DNA of 64,000 nucleotides, taken from Pandoraea thiooxydans. GTDB lineage: Bacteria > Pseudomonadota > Gammaproteobacteria > Burkholderiales > Burkholderiaceae. Position 1 is the stretch's first letter; every line of letters starts with the position of its first letter. The notes under the pieces were generated by a model that searched no databases, was not told where the DNA came from, and was given only the letters and a program-made list of their open reading frames with translations. The translations under genes were made by a program, and so were the position numbers. Positions 43,384 to 52,354 of this stretch are shown in pieces. Location of the stretch: the NCBI RefSeq assembly GCF_001931675.1, contig NZ_CP014839.1:372001-436000 (forward strand). Direction: 5' to 3'.

Positions 43384-44016
43384 ATGAAATGGAAAAATAC
43401 GGCCGATGCCTACGGCGCCGTTGCGATGCTCTTTCACTGGGCCATTGCCACCGCAATTGTGGTGGCCTATGTGGTCGTCTACTACGTGATTTGGGTGGTG
43501 GACCCGCAGACGAGCATCAAGCCCGCGCTGTTCGGACTGGCTCCGGATCAGGCGCGCATCGTGCCGATCCTTAACATTCACTGGGTGCTCGGCATCCTCG
43601 TCGGCGTCGCATTTCTTCCGAGATTGCTGTGGCGGATGTTTTCCATCCAGCCCACTCCGATCTCGCATTCGCGGCTGGAAAGATTCCTGGCAATCGTCGC
43701 TCATGTATCCCTGTATGTCGTGATGATCGTCATGCCGCTCACCGGATATATGAATACCGACGACCCGACGCGGTTCGGCCTGTTCACCATTCCTTCCTTT
43801 CAGTACACGAGCTTTTTTTCGTGGATCTCGAGCACGTTCGGCCTCACGTGGCAGACGTTCAGCGATTTCATCTGGTCGATACACCGATTCCTCGGCAAGT
43901 GGGTGGTTTGGCCGCTCATCGCGGTTCACGCGAGTGCGGCAATTTATCACCACGCGATTCGGAAAGACGCCACGTTACGGCGCATGTTGCCCAGGCAACA
44001 CGAAGCGACCGAATGA
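43384..44016 (+). CDS. Cytochrome b561-type membrane protein
   Basis: A 210-residue membrane protein of the bacterial cytochrome b561 family with four main segments. Candidate haem-ligand histidines are in MLFHWAIA, NIHWVLGILVG, VAHVSLYV and AVHASAAIYHH. Such proteins pass electrons between quinone and a periplasmic or cytoplasmic partner. AAGGAG is 5 nt before ATG 43384, 44 nt after the ALDH. Its possible partner is the nitroreductase-fold gene that follows. Confidence 0.88.
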   Translation: MKWKNTADAYGAVAMLFHWAIATAIVVAYVVVYYVIWVVDPQTSIKPALFGLAPDQARIVPILNIHWVLGILVGVAFLPRLLWRMFSIQPTPISHSRLERFLAIVAHVSLYVVMIVMPLTGYMNTDDPTRFGLFTIPSFQYTSFFSWISSTFGLTWQTFSDFIWSIHRFLGKWVVWPLIAVHASAAIYHHAIRKDATLRRMLPRQHEATE

Positions 44017-44062
44017 ATCCCTCAGTTGGCATAACGGAAATTACGAGCCTATTCAAACCATT

Positions 44063-44680
44063 ATGAAACATCCCGCATTAGCCGTGATTGAAGCGCGTAC
44101 GTCAATCAATCGCTTCGATGCCGCCAGCGATATCGATGACGAGGTCATTCGCGATCTCGTTCATTACGCGACACAAGCGCCGAGCGCGTACAACCTGCAG
44201 AACTGGCGCTTCATTGCCGTGAAGTCGGCGGACAGAAAGCAGGTTCTGATGGATGCGGCATACGGTCAGCCCAAGGTTGGCGCAGCCGCGGTGACATTCA
44301 TCGTGTGCGGAAAGCTGGACCCGCACGCCGGCGCGCTCAACGCGATGCGGCCGTTTCACGAGGCTGGCCACATCAGCAGCGAGGCCCTTCATGGCTGGGT
44401 CGAAGACGCCGCTCGCAGCTACCAGGACGACCCGGCGATGCAGCGCGACGAGGCGATTCGCTCGGCATCCCTCGCAGCGATGAGCCTGATGCTCGCGGCC
44501 CAGGCGATGGGGCTCGCCAGCGGGCCGATGATCGGGTTCGATCCGCAGGCCGTCACACGAAACTTCGATCTTGGCGCGCAGGAGATTCCCGTGATGCTCG
44601 TGGCGGTGGGCCGCGCCGCGACCGGCAACTGGCCTCGCAAACCCAGGCGCGACGTGGGCGAGGTCCTGTCGATCGTTTAG
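44063..44680 (+). CDS. Nitroreductase family flavoprotein
   Basis: A 205-residue nitroreductase-fold protein that should bind FMN and use NAD(P)H. The N-terminal RTSINRFDA, PSAYNLQNWRFIAVKS (flavin-phosphate region) and the C-terminal GLASGPMIGFDPQAV and VGRAATGNWPRKPRRD are family marks. The substrate cannot be told: reduction of nitro, quinone or enone groups are all possible. The ATG 44063 has no strong ribosome-binding site. It lies 46 nt after the b561 gene and is the last gene of this group. Confidence 0.87.
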   Translation: MKHPALAVIEARTSINRFDAASDIDDEVIRDLVHYATQAPSAYNLQNWRFIAVKSADRKQVLMDAAYGQPKVGAAAVTFIVCGKLDPHAGALNAMRPFHEAGHISSEALHGWVEDAARSYQDDPAMQRDEAIRSASLAAMSLMLAAQAMGLASGPMIGFDPQAVTRNFDLGAQEIPVMLVAVGRAATGNWPRKPRRDVGEVLSIV

Positions 44681-44876
44681 CTCACCCGGCATGTACTCGA
44701 AACACTGCCAATGGCACAGGCGCGAGTACGCGGACGGGGTGAGGCAATACCGCGGCTGGAGGGCGACAGCCGCGCACCGGGTGGGGTTGTGACGGTGTGA
44801 AATTCTGAGAAGCACGGACGTTTGAGACAGACCAATAACTGTGGATACCGATTAGATACAGCGACAGGAGGAAGTA

Positions 44877-46238
44877 ATGAGACGAATTGCGAAGTTGAGT
44901 GCATTGGCGATTTGCAGCGCCGTGGCATTGACGGTGTGGGCCCAATCGCCAGGTGGCGTTACCGTCACGGGCGCCAAGGCTGGGCCCAGCAAGGATGGGC
45001 TTATTCCCGCATTCGCCGGGCAGGACAAACCCCTGCCAGGTTGGAGTTACGGCAAGTTCCGCGGCGACTACTGGAAATATAAGGACGAGAAGCCCCTGTT
45101 CTCGATCGACGCTTCAAACTACATGAAGTATGCCGACAAGCTATCGCCTGGCCAGATCGAACTGTTCAAGAAGATCAAGGGCTATCGCATGGACATTTAT
45201 CCAACTCACCGCGACTGCGGCTATCCTGACTGGGTCGATGCCAACATCAAGAAGAATGCCACGTACGCCAAGCTGACGCCGGACGGGAACCACATCCAGC
45301 AGGCGATTCTCCCGGGCCTGCCTTTCCCGGCGGCGAAAACCGGACAGGAAGCCATCTGGAACTACCTGTCTCGTTACCGTGGGGTTGGCACGGAATGGCC
45401 AAAGACCTACACCATGGTGTCGCCACGGCCGGGCAGCAATACCTGGATTTCCGTGACCAGCAAGCAGACCATGTACTACCCGTGGGGTAAGAAGGGGGCC
45501 AACAAGCTGACCCCGGACGAGAATTTGTTCTCGATCTACTTCGCGTATGAGACGCCCGCGGCGTTCGCGGGCCAGGCGCTCGTACAGAACTACCACTTCG
45601 GGGACAGCAACGCCGAGAGTTTTTACTACTTCCCGGGGCAACGGCGCGTGCGACGCATGCCATCGTATAACTACGATGCGCCGCAGATCGGCTTCGAAAA
45701 CCAATACACCATCGACGAAGCAAAGCTGTTCAACGGTGATATCGACCGCTTCAACTGGACGCTGGCCGGGGAGAAGGAAATGTACGTTCCGTACAATGAC
45801 TTCGGCATGTTCAATTTCAAGAAGAGTGTCGGCGACGTTTTCAAGAACAATGACGTCGACCCTTCCGCGCGCCGTTACGAGCTCCATCGCGTCTACGTGC
45901 TGGTCGCGACCCTCAAGCCGAATATGCGGCATATCTCCCAGAAGAAAGTGCTGTATCTGGACGAGGACACCTACTTGGCGTTGGCCGGCGAAGACTATGA
46001 CGCGCAAGGCAAGCTCTACAAGGTCAAGGAAGGGTATCCGATTCCTGTCTGGGAACTGGGCGGAACCTGCGAGCTCGAGCCGTTCGCGCAATACAACCTG
46101 ACTTCCGGCCAATACGTCGATGACCAATCGGTCATCGGCGGCGGAAAGGATATTCGGTTCTTCGAAGAATCCAACGACCCGAGATTCAGGGGCGACTACT
46201 ACACGGCGGAGAATTTGCGCTCCATCAGCGAACGCTAA
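44877..46238 (+). CDS. DUF1329 periplasmic/outer-membrane lipoprotein-carrier-like protein
   Basis: A 453-residue exported protein. The signal peptide (MRRIAKLSALAICSAVALTVWAQ, likely cleavage after Ala22) is followed by the DUF1329 domain, whose fold is related to LolB-like carriers; typical stretches are YRMDIYPTHRDCGYPDWV, FYYFPGQRRVRRMPSYNYDAPQ and KVLYLDEDTYLALAGEDYDAQG. A perfect AGGAGG lies 5 nt before ATG 44877. It is followed by DUF1302 and MMPL genes, an arrangement widely found in hydrocarbon- and aromatic-degrading proteobacteria and thought to move hydrophobic compounds across the envelope. Confidence 0.9.
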   Translation: MRRIAKLSALAICSAVALTVWAQSPGGVTVTGAKAGPSKDGLIPAFAGQDKPLPGWSYGKFRGDYWKYKDEKPLFSIDASNYMKYADKLSPGQIELFKKIKGYRMDIYPTHRDCGYPDWVDANIKKNATYAKLTPDGNHIQQAILPGLPFPAAKTGQEAIWNYLSRYRGVGTEWPKTYTMVSPRPGSNTWISVTSKQTMYYPWGKKGANKLTPDENLFSIYFAYETPAAFAGQALVQNYHFGDSNAESFYYFPGQRRVRRMPSYNYDAPQIGFENQYTIDEAKLFNGDIDRFNWTLAGEKEMYVPYNDFGMFNFKKSVGDVFKNNDVDPSARRYELHRVYVLVATLKPNMRHISQKKVLYLDEDTYLALAGEDYDAQGKLYKVKEGYPIPVWELGGTCELEPFAQYNLTSGQYVDDQSVIGGGKDIRFFEESNDPRFRGDYYTAENLRSISER

Positions 46239-46365
46239 TCACCGCGAAATATAAGAGGGAGCACACCCGGCTCCTAGCCGGCCGGGTTTGCTCGACAAAT
46301 TGCCGTCCTGGAATCACACCGAGAGCGAATCAAGCGCCCTTGGTGACTCCGTCATGGGGAAGATA

Positions 46366-48198
46366 ATGAAATTGCAAAAAATCAGAAAGAGCGTTCCTGT
46401 GTGCGTGGCAGCCGCGACCCTTCTGGGCTGCACCGGGTATGCCTACGGTTATGAATTCGACACGGGGTTGGGGGATCTGCACGGTTCGTGGGTCTCGAAC
46501 ATAACGGGTAGCACGGGCATTCGGACCAAGAATCCGAGCTGCAGCCTGACCGGCGATCCGAATGCCAACGGCTGCGGCGCATCGGCCAATGTGGCGCAAT
46601 GGGGTGCCGGCACCGATGGCGATCTCAACTACCGCAAGGGCCATCCCTTCACGGCATATTTGAGCGCGACCAGCGAGCTGCTGCTTACGATGCCGTCCGA
46701 AGGCTACAAGTTCATGATACGCGGCACCGGGCTTTACGATTTCGCCGCCGACCACACCGCCCGCACGCCCCTGGATGGCGGCGCGCGAGGTCAGATCGTT
46801 CACAATGCGCGACTGCTTGATTTATGGCTCGAGAAAGATTTCTCCATCGATGACCGACTGGCTCACGTGCGGGTCGGTAACCAGGTCATCAACTGGGGCG
46901 AGAGCTACTTCGCCAGCGGCGGCATCAACCAAACCAATGCTGTCGATATCCAGACGCTGTTGATCCCCGGGACGCAGCTCAAACAGGCGCTGATACCGGC
47001 GCAAATGATCAGCTTCGCCAGCGAATTGCCTGACGGGTTCAGTACCGAAGCATACTTGCAGTGGCATTGGAACGCCAACCGGTACCCGCCAGTCGGCTCC
47101 TATTGGTCGGTCGGCAATATCTTCGGTCATGGCCAGCAGCCCCTGACGCTCAATACCCAGAATTTCAATGAAACCGGGTTGGATGCGGGCGCGATTGCGG
47201 GGCCGCATGCAAGCCCGGCAACCTTGGCGGCCATCAACCAGGGGCTGATCAACGGGCAGTATGCCGGTTCGCCATACTTCTCCCTTGGCATTCCGGTGGG
47301 TACCCGCGAGCCGGGCAACAAGCCGCAGTTTGGTGTCAAGTTCAACTACAAGCCGCGCAGCATGGATGTCAACTTCGGCTTCTATTACGAGAACTACACC
47401 GACAAGAATCCGGTAATTACCTCGCTGGCCAATGGCACGTCGGAGTGGTCGTACCTGCAGAATCGCCAGCTGTTTGGCGTCAGCGCCGACTTTCCGGTTG
47501 GCGATTGGGCGGTCGGGACCGAGCTCTCCTATCGTCCGCGCGATGCCGTGTCGCTATCGAGCTGCTTCAAGCCTGGCGGGCCGTTGGACTCGAATACCAA
47601 TGGCGTGAGCGGGGTCGACTGCAAGCAGTGGATGGACAAAAAGAAGTTGCAGTTCGACATCAATGGCCAGTTGAGCATGACGCAAAGCTCGCAGCCGCTG
47701 CTGAAACTCATCAAAGCCGACGAGGCCACGCTGACTGCCGAACTTACCTGGATTTACTACCCGGGAGTGAGCTCCGCCAGCACGTACGCGTCGACGGCCA
47801 GCGGCACGCCGGTGATACAGGCGCCGTCGGCTGGTTATGACACATGGTTGAACTACAACTCCGGCACTGGCTATCCGATCACCGCGGGACAGGGTACGGC
47901 GAGCTCCGTGGGGGCGACGGTTGACTTCAACTGGACGTACGACGGCAGCATCATTCCGGGATGGGAGGTTACGCCGGGCTTTACGTTCACGGATGCGTTG
48001 TATGGCTATACGCCGACCTTCTCGGCAAATTATCTGCAGGGCGCGAAGTCGGTCAACGTCTACGTGCTGTTCAACCAGGACGCAGCAACCTGGCAGGCCG
48101 GCATGAATTTCACGACCTTCTTTGGCGGGCATCAAACCGTGGGCCAGCCGTTCGCCGATCGGAATTTTGTCGGAATCTTCGCGACCAGAAACTTCTGA
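46366..48198 (+). CDS. DUF1302 outer-membrane beta-barrel protein
   Basis: A 610-residue exported protein with a signal peptide (MKLQKIRKSVPVCVAAATLL, cleavage near residue 28), alternating beta segments and a C-terminal Phe (GIFATRNF), all signs of an outer-membrane barrel. DUF1302 proteins are often encoded with DUF1329 and are thought to be FadL-like channels for hydrophobic solutes. RVGNQVINWGESYFASGGINQTN is a conserved family segment. ATG 46366 or ATG 46354 may be the start; the first has GGGGAA just upstream. Confidence 0.88.
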   Translation: MKLQKIRKSVPVCVAAATLLGCTGYAYGYEFDTGLGDLHGSWVSNITGSTGIRTKNPSCSLTGDPNANGCGASANVAQWGAGTDGDLNYRKGHPFTAYLSATSELLLTMPSEGYKFMIRGTGLYDFAADHTARTPLDGGARGQIVHNARLLDLWLEKDFSIDDRLAHVRVGNQVINWGESYFASGGINQTNAVDIQTLLIPGTQLKQALIPAQMISFASELPDGFSTEAYLQWHWNANRYPPVGSYWSVGNIFGHGQQPLTLNTQNFNETGLDAGAIAGPHASPATLAAINQGLINGQYAGSPYFSLGIPVGTREPGNKPQFGVKFNYKPRSMDVNFGFYYENYTDKNPVITSLANGTSEWSYLQNRQLFGVSADFPVGDWAVGTELSYRPRDAVSLSSCFKPGGPLDSNTNGVSGVDCKQWMDKKKLQFDINGQLSMTQSSQPLLKLIKADEATLTAELTWIYYPGVSSASTYASTASGTPVIQAPSAGYDTWLNYNSGTGYPITAGQGTASSVGATVDFNWTYDGSIIPGWEVTPGFTFTDALYGYTPTFSANYLQGAKSVNVYVLFNQDAATWQAGMNFTTFFGGHQTVGQPFADRNFVGIFATRNF

Positions 48199-48282
48199 TC
48201 TTAGTTCAACTCGCTGGCGTTCAGGACGGAGCCGGAATGTGCCGGCTTCCGTCGTTAGCGTAAGACGTCGAAGGATGATTTT

Positions 48283-50646
48283 GTGTTAAACCGGATCGTT
48301 ATTAAACTCGAAAATTGGTTTTTCGGACATCGTGCGATCACATTGATTGGGATCGTTTTATTCACTGCCGTCATGGCTGTTTTCGCGGTTCAACTGCGAA
48401 TGGACGCCGGCTTTGACAAGCAGATGCCGGTAGGCAATGAATACATACGAACGTTTCAGAAATACCGCAGTGATCTGTTTGGCGCGAATCGCCTGACCAT
48501 CGTCGTCAAGGCACGCCACGGCAGTATCTGGACCCCGCAGGGATTGACCCGCCTCTACGATGTTACGCAGGCGGTGACGTTCCTGCCCCACGTGGATCGG
48601 CAGGGCGTCCAATCGCTGTGGACGCCCAACACCTACGTCAATGAAATTACAGAGGATGGTTTCAGCGCCAAGCCGGTGATCGACGGCACGATCACGACAA
48701 GCCAACTGACGCCGGCCGTCGTCGACAAGATCCGGCAGGCGACGGCGCTTGGCGGGTACGTCGGCACCCTGGTGTCGCGCGATCAGTCGAGCGCGATGAT
48801 TACCGCCGATCTGAACGAACACGACGCGTCGGGCAAACCGCTCGATTACGTCCAGTTCAACCATCTTCTCGAGAAGAAGATTCGCGATAAGTACCAAGAC
48901 GGCAATTACCAAATCCAGATCATCGGTTTCGCCAAACAGATCGGCGATATTGCCGATGGTGCCGTCGGGGTGCTGCGCTTTTGCGCGCTCTCCATTTTGC
49001 TGACCGCGCTGGCAGTCTATTGGTACAGCCATTCGATCCGGTTTACGGTGCTGCCGATCGTCTGCTCGCTCACTTCGCTGGTTTGGCAGTTCGGCACCTT
49101 GAAATTGATGGGGTTCGGCCTTGATCCTTTAGGCGTGCTTGTGCCATTTCTGGTGTTCGCGATCGGGGTCTCCCACGGGATTCAGCAAATCAATTTCATT
49201 GTCCGCGAACTATCGCACGGCCAGAGTTCGCTGGAGGCATCGCGGCGCAGCTTCCGTGGCCTGTTGATCCCCGGGACGCTGGCGCTGGTGACGGCGTTCG
49301 TATCCTTCGTGACGCTGCTGCTGATCCCGATCCCGATGGTCCGGGAGCTGGCGGTGACAGCCTCGGTCGGGGTCGCCTATAAAATCGTGACGAATCTGGT
49401 GATGCTGCCGGTGGCCGCATCGTGCTTTACCTTTTCGAAAGCTTACGCCGATCGCGCACAAATAAAACGCGAGCGGCGCTCGAGGTTCCTGCGCACGCTG
49501 TCCGGAGTCGCCAGGCCGAAGATCGCTTATTTCGTCGTGGGTCTGACGGTCGTTATCTTCGGCGTAGCCGTGTGGCAAAGTCGCGATCGCATCGTTGGCA
49601 CGCTGCAACCGGGCGCACCCGAATTGCGAGCGGATTCGCGGTTCAATCAGGATGCGGTTTCCATCGCAAAAAACTACGACATCGGCCTTGACTGGCTGAC
49701 CGTCGTGTTCGAGGTGCCGCACAGCACCGCCTGCGACGACCCGAAAGTCGGCCTGTTCGAGGACGATTTTGTCGCGGCAATGGCCAACAAGCCCGGAGTG
49801 GCGTCGATCGAGTCGTATCCGGGGATGCTGCGGACCTACAACGAGGGATATAACGAAGGTAATCCCAAGATGAACGTAGTGCCGACCGACCCGGTGAATT
49901 ACGGCGCGCTATCCGCGGAAATCGGCCAGGTCAGAGGGTTCATGAACAAGGATTGCAGCATGACGGCCGTCCACCTGTTCCTGACCGATCACAAGGCGAC
50001 GACGCTGTCGAACATCCTGAACGACGTCAAGCAATACCGTGCCACACATCACCTTGCCGGCCTGCGAATCAGGCTGGCGGCGGGCAACGCCGGCATCATG
50101 GCGGCCATCAACGAGGAAGTCGCACATAGCGAATTGCCGATGATGCTCTATGTCTATGCGGCGATTCTTATCCTGGTGTTTCTTGCCTACCGGGATCCGC
50201 GCGCGATGGTGGCGTGCTGTGCACCGCTGACCGTGGCGACGTTTATCGGCTATTGGTTCATGAAGGAGCTGCAGATCGGCCTGACGGTCGCCACGCTGCC
50301 GGTCATGGTGCTGGCGGTGGGTATCGGGGTCGACTACGCGTTCTACATTTATAACCGGCTGCAATTCCATATCGCGCATGGCCAATCCATCGTAAAGGCC
50401 GTCGAGCACGCGATTCTCGAGGTCGGCGTGGCGACCATATTCACCGCCATTACGCTTGCCATCGGGGTCGCGACATGGAGCTTCTCAGCGCTCAAGTTCC
50501 AGTCGGATATGGGGAAATTGCTGGCGTTCATGTTCATTGTCAATCTGATCATGGCAATGACTGCGCTGCCCGCGCTCGCAGTCGTGCTCGAGCGATGGTT
50601 TCCGCGGCGCAAGCCGGTTCAGGCGAGCGGTCTTTTCAATCACTGA
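48283..50646 (+). CDS. MMPL/RND family transporter
   Basis: A 787-residue RND-superfamily exporter of the MMPL type with about 12 membrane segments: one near the N-terminus (ITLIGIVLFTAVMAVFAV), a large periplasmic loop, a block at residues 220-380, then a second loop and block from about 610. SSD-like stretches include FLVFAIGVSHGIQQINF and VMVLAVGIGVDYAFYIYNRL. It has GTG start at 48283 with AAGGAT upstream. Together with DUF1302 and DUF1329 it would form a trans-envelope lipid or hydrophobe transport module. Direction of transport is unknown. Confidence 0.9.
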   Translation: MLNRIVIKLENWFFGHRAITLIGIVLFTAVMAVFAVQLRMDAGFDKQMPVGNEYIRTFQKYRSDLFGANRLTIVVKARHGSIWTPQGLTRLYDVTQAVTFLPHVDRQGVQSLWTPNTYVNEITEDGFSAKPVIDGTITTSQLTPAVVDKIRQATALGGYVGTLVSRDQSSAMITADLNEHDASGKPLDYVQFNHLLEKKIRDKYQDGNYQIQIIGFAKQIGDIADGAVGVLRFCALSILLTALAVYWYSHSIRFTVLPIVCSLTSLVWQFGTLKLMGFGLDPLGVLVPFLVFAIGVSHGIQQINFIVRELSHGQSSLEASRRSFRGLLIPGTLALVTAFVSFVTLLLIPIPMVRELAVTASVGVAYKIVTNLVMLPVAASCFTFSKAYADRAQIKRERRSRFLRTLSGVARPKIAYFVVGLTVVIFGVAVWQSRDRIVGTLQPGAPELRADSRFNQDAVSIAKNYDIGLDWLTVVFEVPHSTACDDPKVGLFEDDFVAAMANKPGVASIESYPGMLRTYNEGYNEGNPKMNVVPTDPVNYGALSAEIGQVRGFMNKDCSMTAVHLFLTDHKATTLSNILNDVKQYRATHHLAGLRIRLAAGNAGIMAAINEEVAHSELPMMLYVYAAILILVFLAYRDPRAMVACCAPLTVATFIGYWFMKELQIGLTVATLPVMVLAVGIGVDYAFYIYNRLQFHIAHGQSIVKAVEHAILEVGVATIFTAITLAIGVATWSFSALKFQSDMGKLLAFMFIVNLIMAMTALPALAVVLERWFPRRKPVQASGLFNH

Positions 50647-50662
50647 TGGCAGTTCTCGTAGG

Positions 50663-51673
50663 ATGAATACAAACTCGATGATGAAGAGAATTCTGGCAGC
50701 CACGGTGTTGAGCTTTGCTCTGGCCGCTGGCTTCGCGCACGCAGCGGCCCCGACGGCGGAGAATCCGCCGAAGGCGCTATCCGTCACACCCGCGCGTGAG
50801 TGGGACGATCCGACCCGATTCATGATGCTCGACGCGACATTGGCAGGCTCGCGCATTGTGGCGGTCGGCGAGCATGGCATCGTTTTACTGTCCGATGACA
50901 ACGGGAAGACGTTCAGGCAGGCACGACACGTTGCGGCTTCGTCCACGCTGACCTCGGTTTATTTTGTCGATGCGCAGCACGGCTGGGCGGTCGGTCAGTG
51001 GGGCGTGATTCTATCGACCAGCGATGGCGGCGAGACATGGACGCTGCAGCGTTCCGACACGTCAATCGACCAGCCATTATTCTCGGTGTATTTCAAAGAC
51101 ACCCAACGGGGGTGGGCGACCGGCCTGTGGGGATTGCTGCTGTCGACGCAGGATGGTGGCAAAACCTGGGTGAAACAGCCGCTTCCGCCGCGACCGGGCG
51201 GCGCGCGAACGGACTTGAATCTGTACAAGATTTTTGCCGATCACGTTGGCACGCTATTTATCACCGCGGAAAAGGGCATCGTGCTCAGATCGCGTGACGA
51301 TGGCACGACATGGGAGTATCTGCAGACCGGCAACGAAGGCAGCCTGTGGTCGGGTGCTGCCGGTCAAGGCAACGTGATCGTGGTGGGCGGGCTGTTGGGA
51401 CACATGTACCGTAGCGCCGACGGCGGCGATACCTGGCAGAAGGTGCAATCCGGCGCGACTGGCTCCATCACGGATCTCGTCTCGTCGGGGGACCACATTT
51501 TCGGCGTTGGGCTGGACGGCTTTCTGATACAGGGGGCGCTCGATGCGACGGGTTTCAGCGCCAGCCAACGTCCCGATCATGCCGCGCTGACCGCCGTGGT
51601 GGTGCCCAAAGACGGGGTTCCCCTGCTGTTTTCAAAAAATGGCGCGTTGACCGCTGGCCGCGCGAGACCGTGA
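50663..51673 (+). CDS. Exported YCF48-type beta-propeller protein
   Basis: A 336-residue exported protein. Signal peptide about MMKRILAATVLSFALAAGFAHA, cleaved near residue 27; then five good Asp-box repeats (LSDDNGKTF, STSDGGETW, STQDGGKTW, RSRDDGTTW, RSADGGDTW) and one degenerate copy near the C-terminus. YCF48-like proteins act as assembly factors in photosystem II; the bacterial homologues next to MMPL/DUF1302 genes may help assemble the transport module. It lies 16 nt after the MMPL gene. It is the periplasmic counterpart of the cytoplasmic propeller at 26611. Confidence 0.87.
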   Translation: MNTNSMMKRILAATVLSFALAAGFAHAAAPTAENPPKALSVTPAREWDDPTRFMMLDATLAGSRIVAVGEHGIVLLSDDNGKTFRQARHVAASSTLTSVYFVDAQHGWAVGQWGVILSTSDGGETWTLQRSDTSIDQPLFSVYFKDTQRGWATGLWGLLLSTQDGGKTWVKQPLPPRPGGARTDLNLYKIFADHVGTLFITAEKGIVLRSRDDGTTWEYLQTGNEGSLWSGAAGQGNVIVVGGLLGHMYRSADGGDTWQKVQSGATGSITDLVSSGDHIFGVGLDGFLIQGALDATGFSASQRPDHAALTAVVVPKDGVPLLFSKNGALTAGRARP

Positions 51674-52354
51674 GGCGGCGCAACGCTGTCCTGACGGCCA
51701 GGGTACGGCTGGTTGGCCGGTCCGGCAGACGCATCTCGCGGGCCGGCCAACGCAAATTCGAACGCGATTGATTCAGGCATTAGGGTATCCACTAACGCTC
51801 GCGGCGCACTCAGTACTAAATTTGGATAAAGCGCCGTATGCCTGTCGCATAAACTGTCGCCTGGTGAGCCGCCATATCCTCGGCCCGAAGCTTATTTGCC
51901 ACGCCAGGCAAGCTACGGCAAACGAGTAGCCGACGCCGGCGGCCCAGTGCGCGATTTGGTCGAATCCTTATGGTTCAACCTAGTGTCACCGGCAACCGGT
52001 TTCACGCATATTCGCCAGGCCGGTGACGCTCTTGCCCAAGCGCGTTTGCAGTGGAAACCACCATGGACCTGGTGCATCTGCGGCAAGCCTGAGTAAATCG
52101 GCGAGCGCTTAGCGTGGTGCATCGTGGCGGCTTTGCCCTGGGCGGAGAGTCGCCGCGTCCCAGTCCTGCGGCACGGCCGTGGCGGGCATGGCGTGCCGCG
52201 GCGCAGCTGGTGACCGGCGCTCGACGGGGATGCGAGCGTGCCGCTGAATCTGGTCCTTCGCCATTGGGTTCAGCGGTTGCAGTACAACAAATATTGGGTA
52301 ACTGGCAGCGGTAAATGCCCGCCCATCTTGAATATGAACTGAGGAGATAACGTG
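51674..52354. other. Gene-poor gap before second APC permease
   Basis: 681 nt with no supported gene. A stem GTTGGCCGG (51712-51720)/CCGGCCAAC (51743-51751) without a U-tract follows the propeller gene. A plus-strand frame at 51896-52096 has no recognisable family. No AATCCC-N7-GGGATT site was found here. Confidence 0.5.

Noticed and set aside
51896-52122. Transposase or small-gene remnant upstream of the second APC permease
   Set aside because: Neither strand gives a product with recognisable motifs, and no terminal inverted repeats were found.
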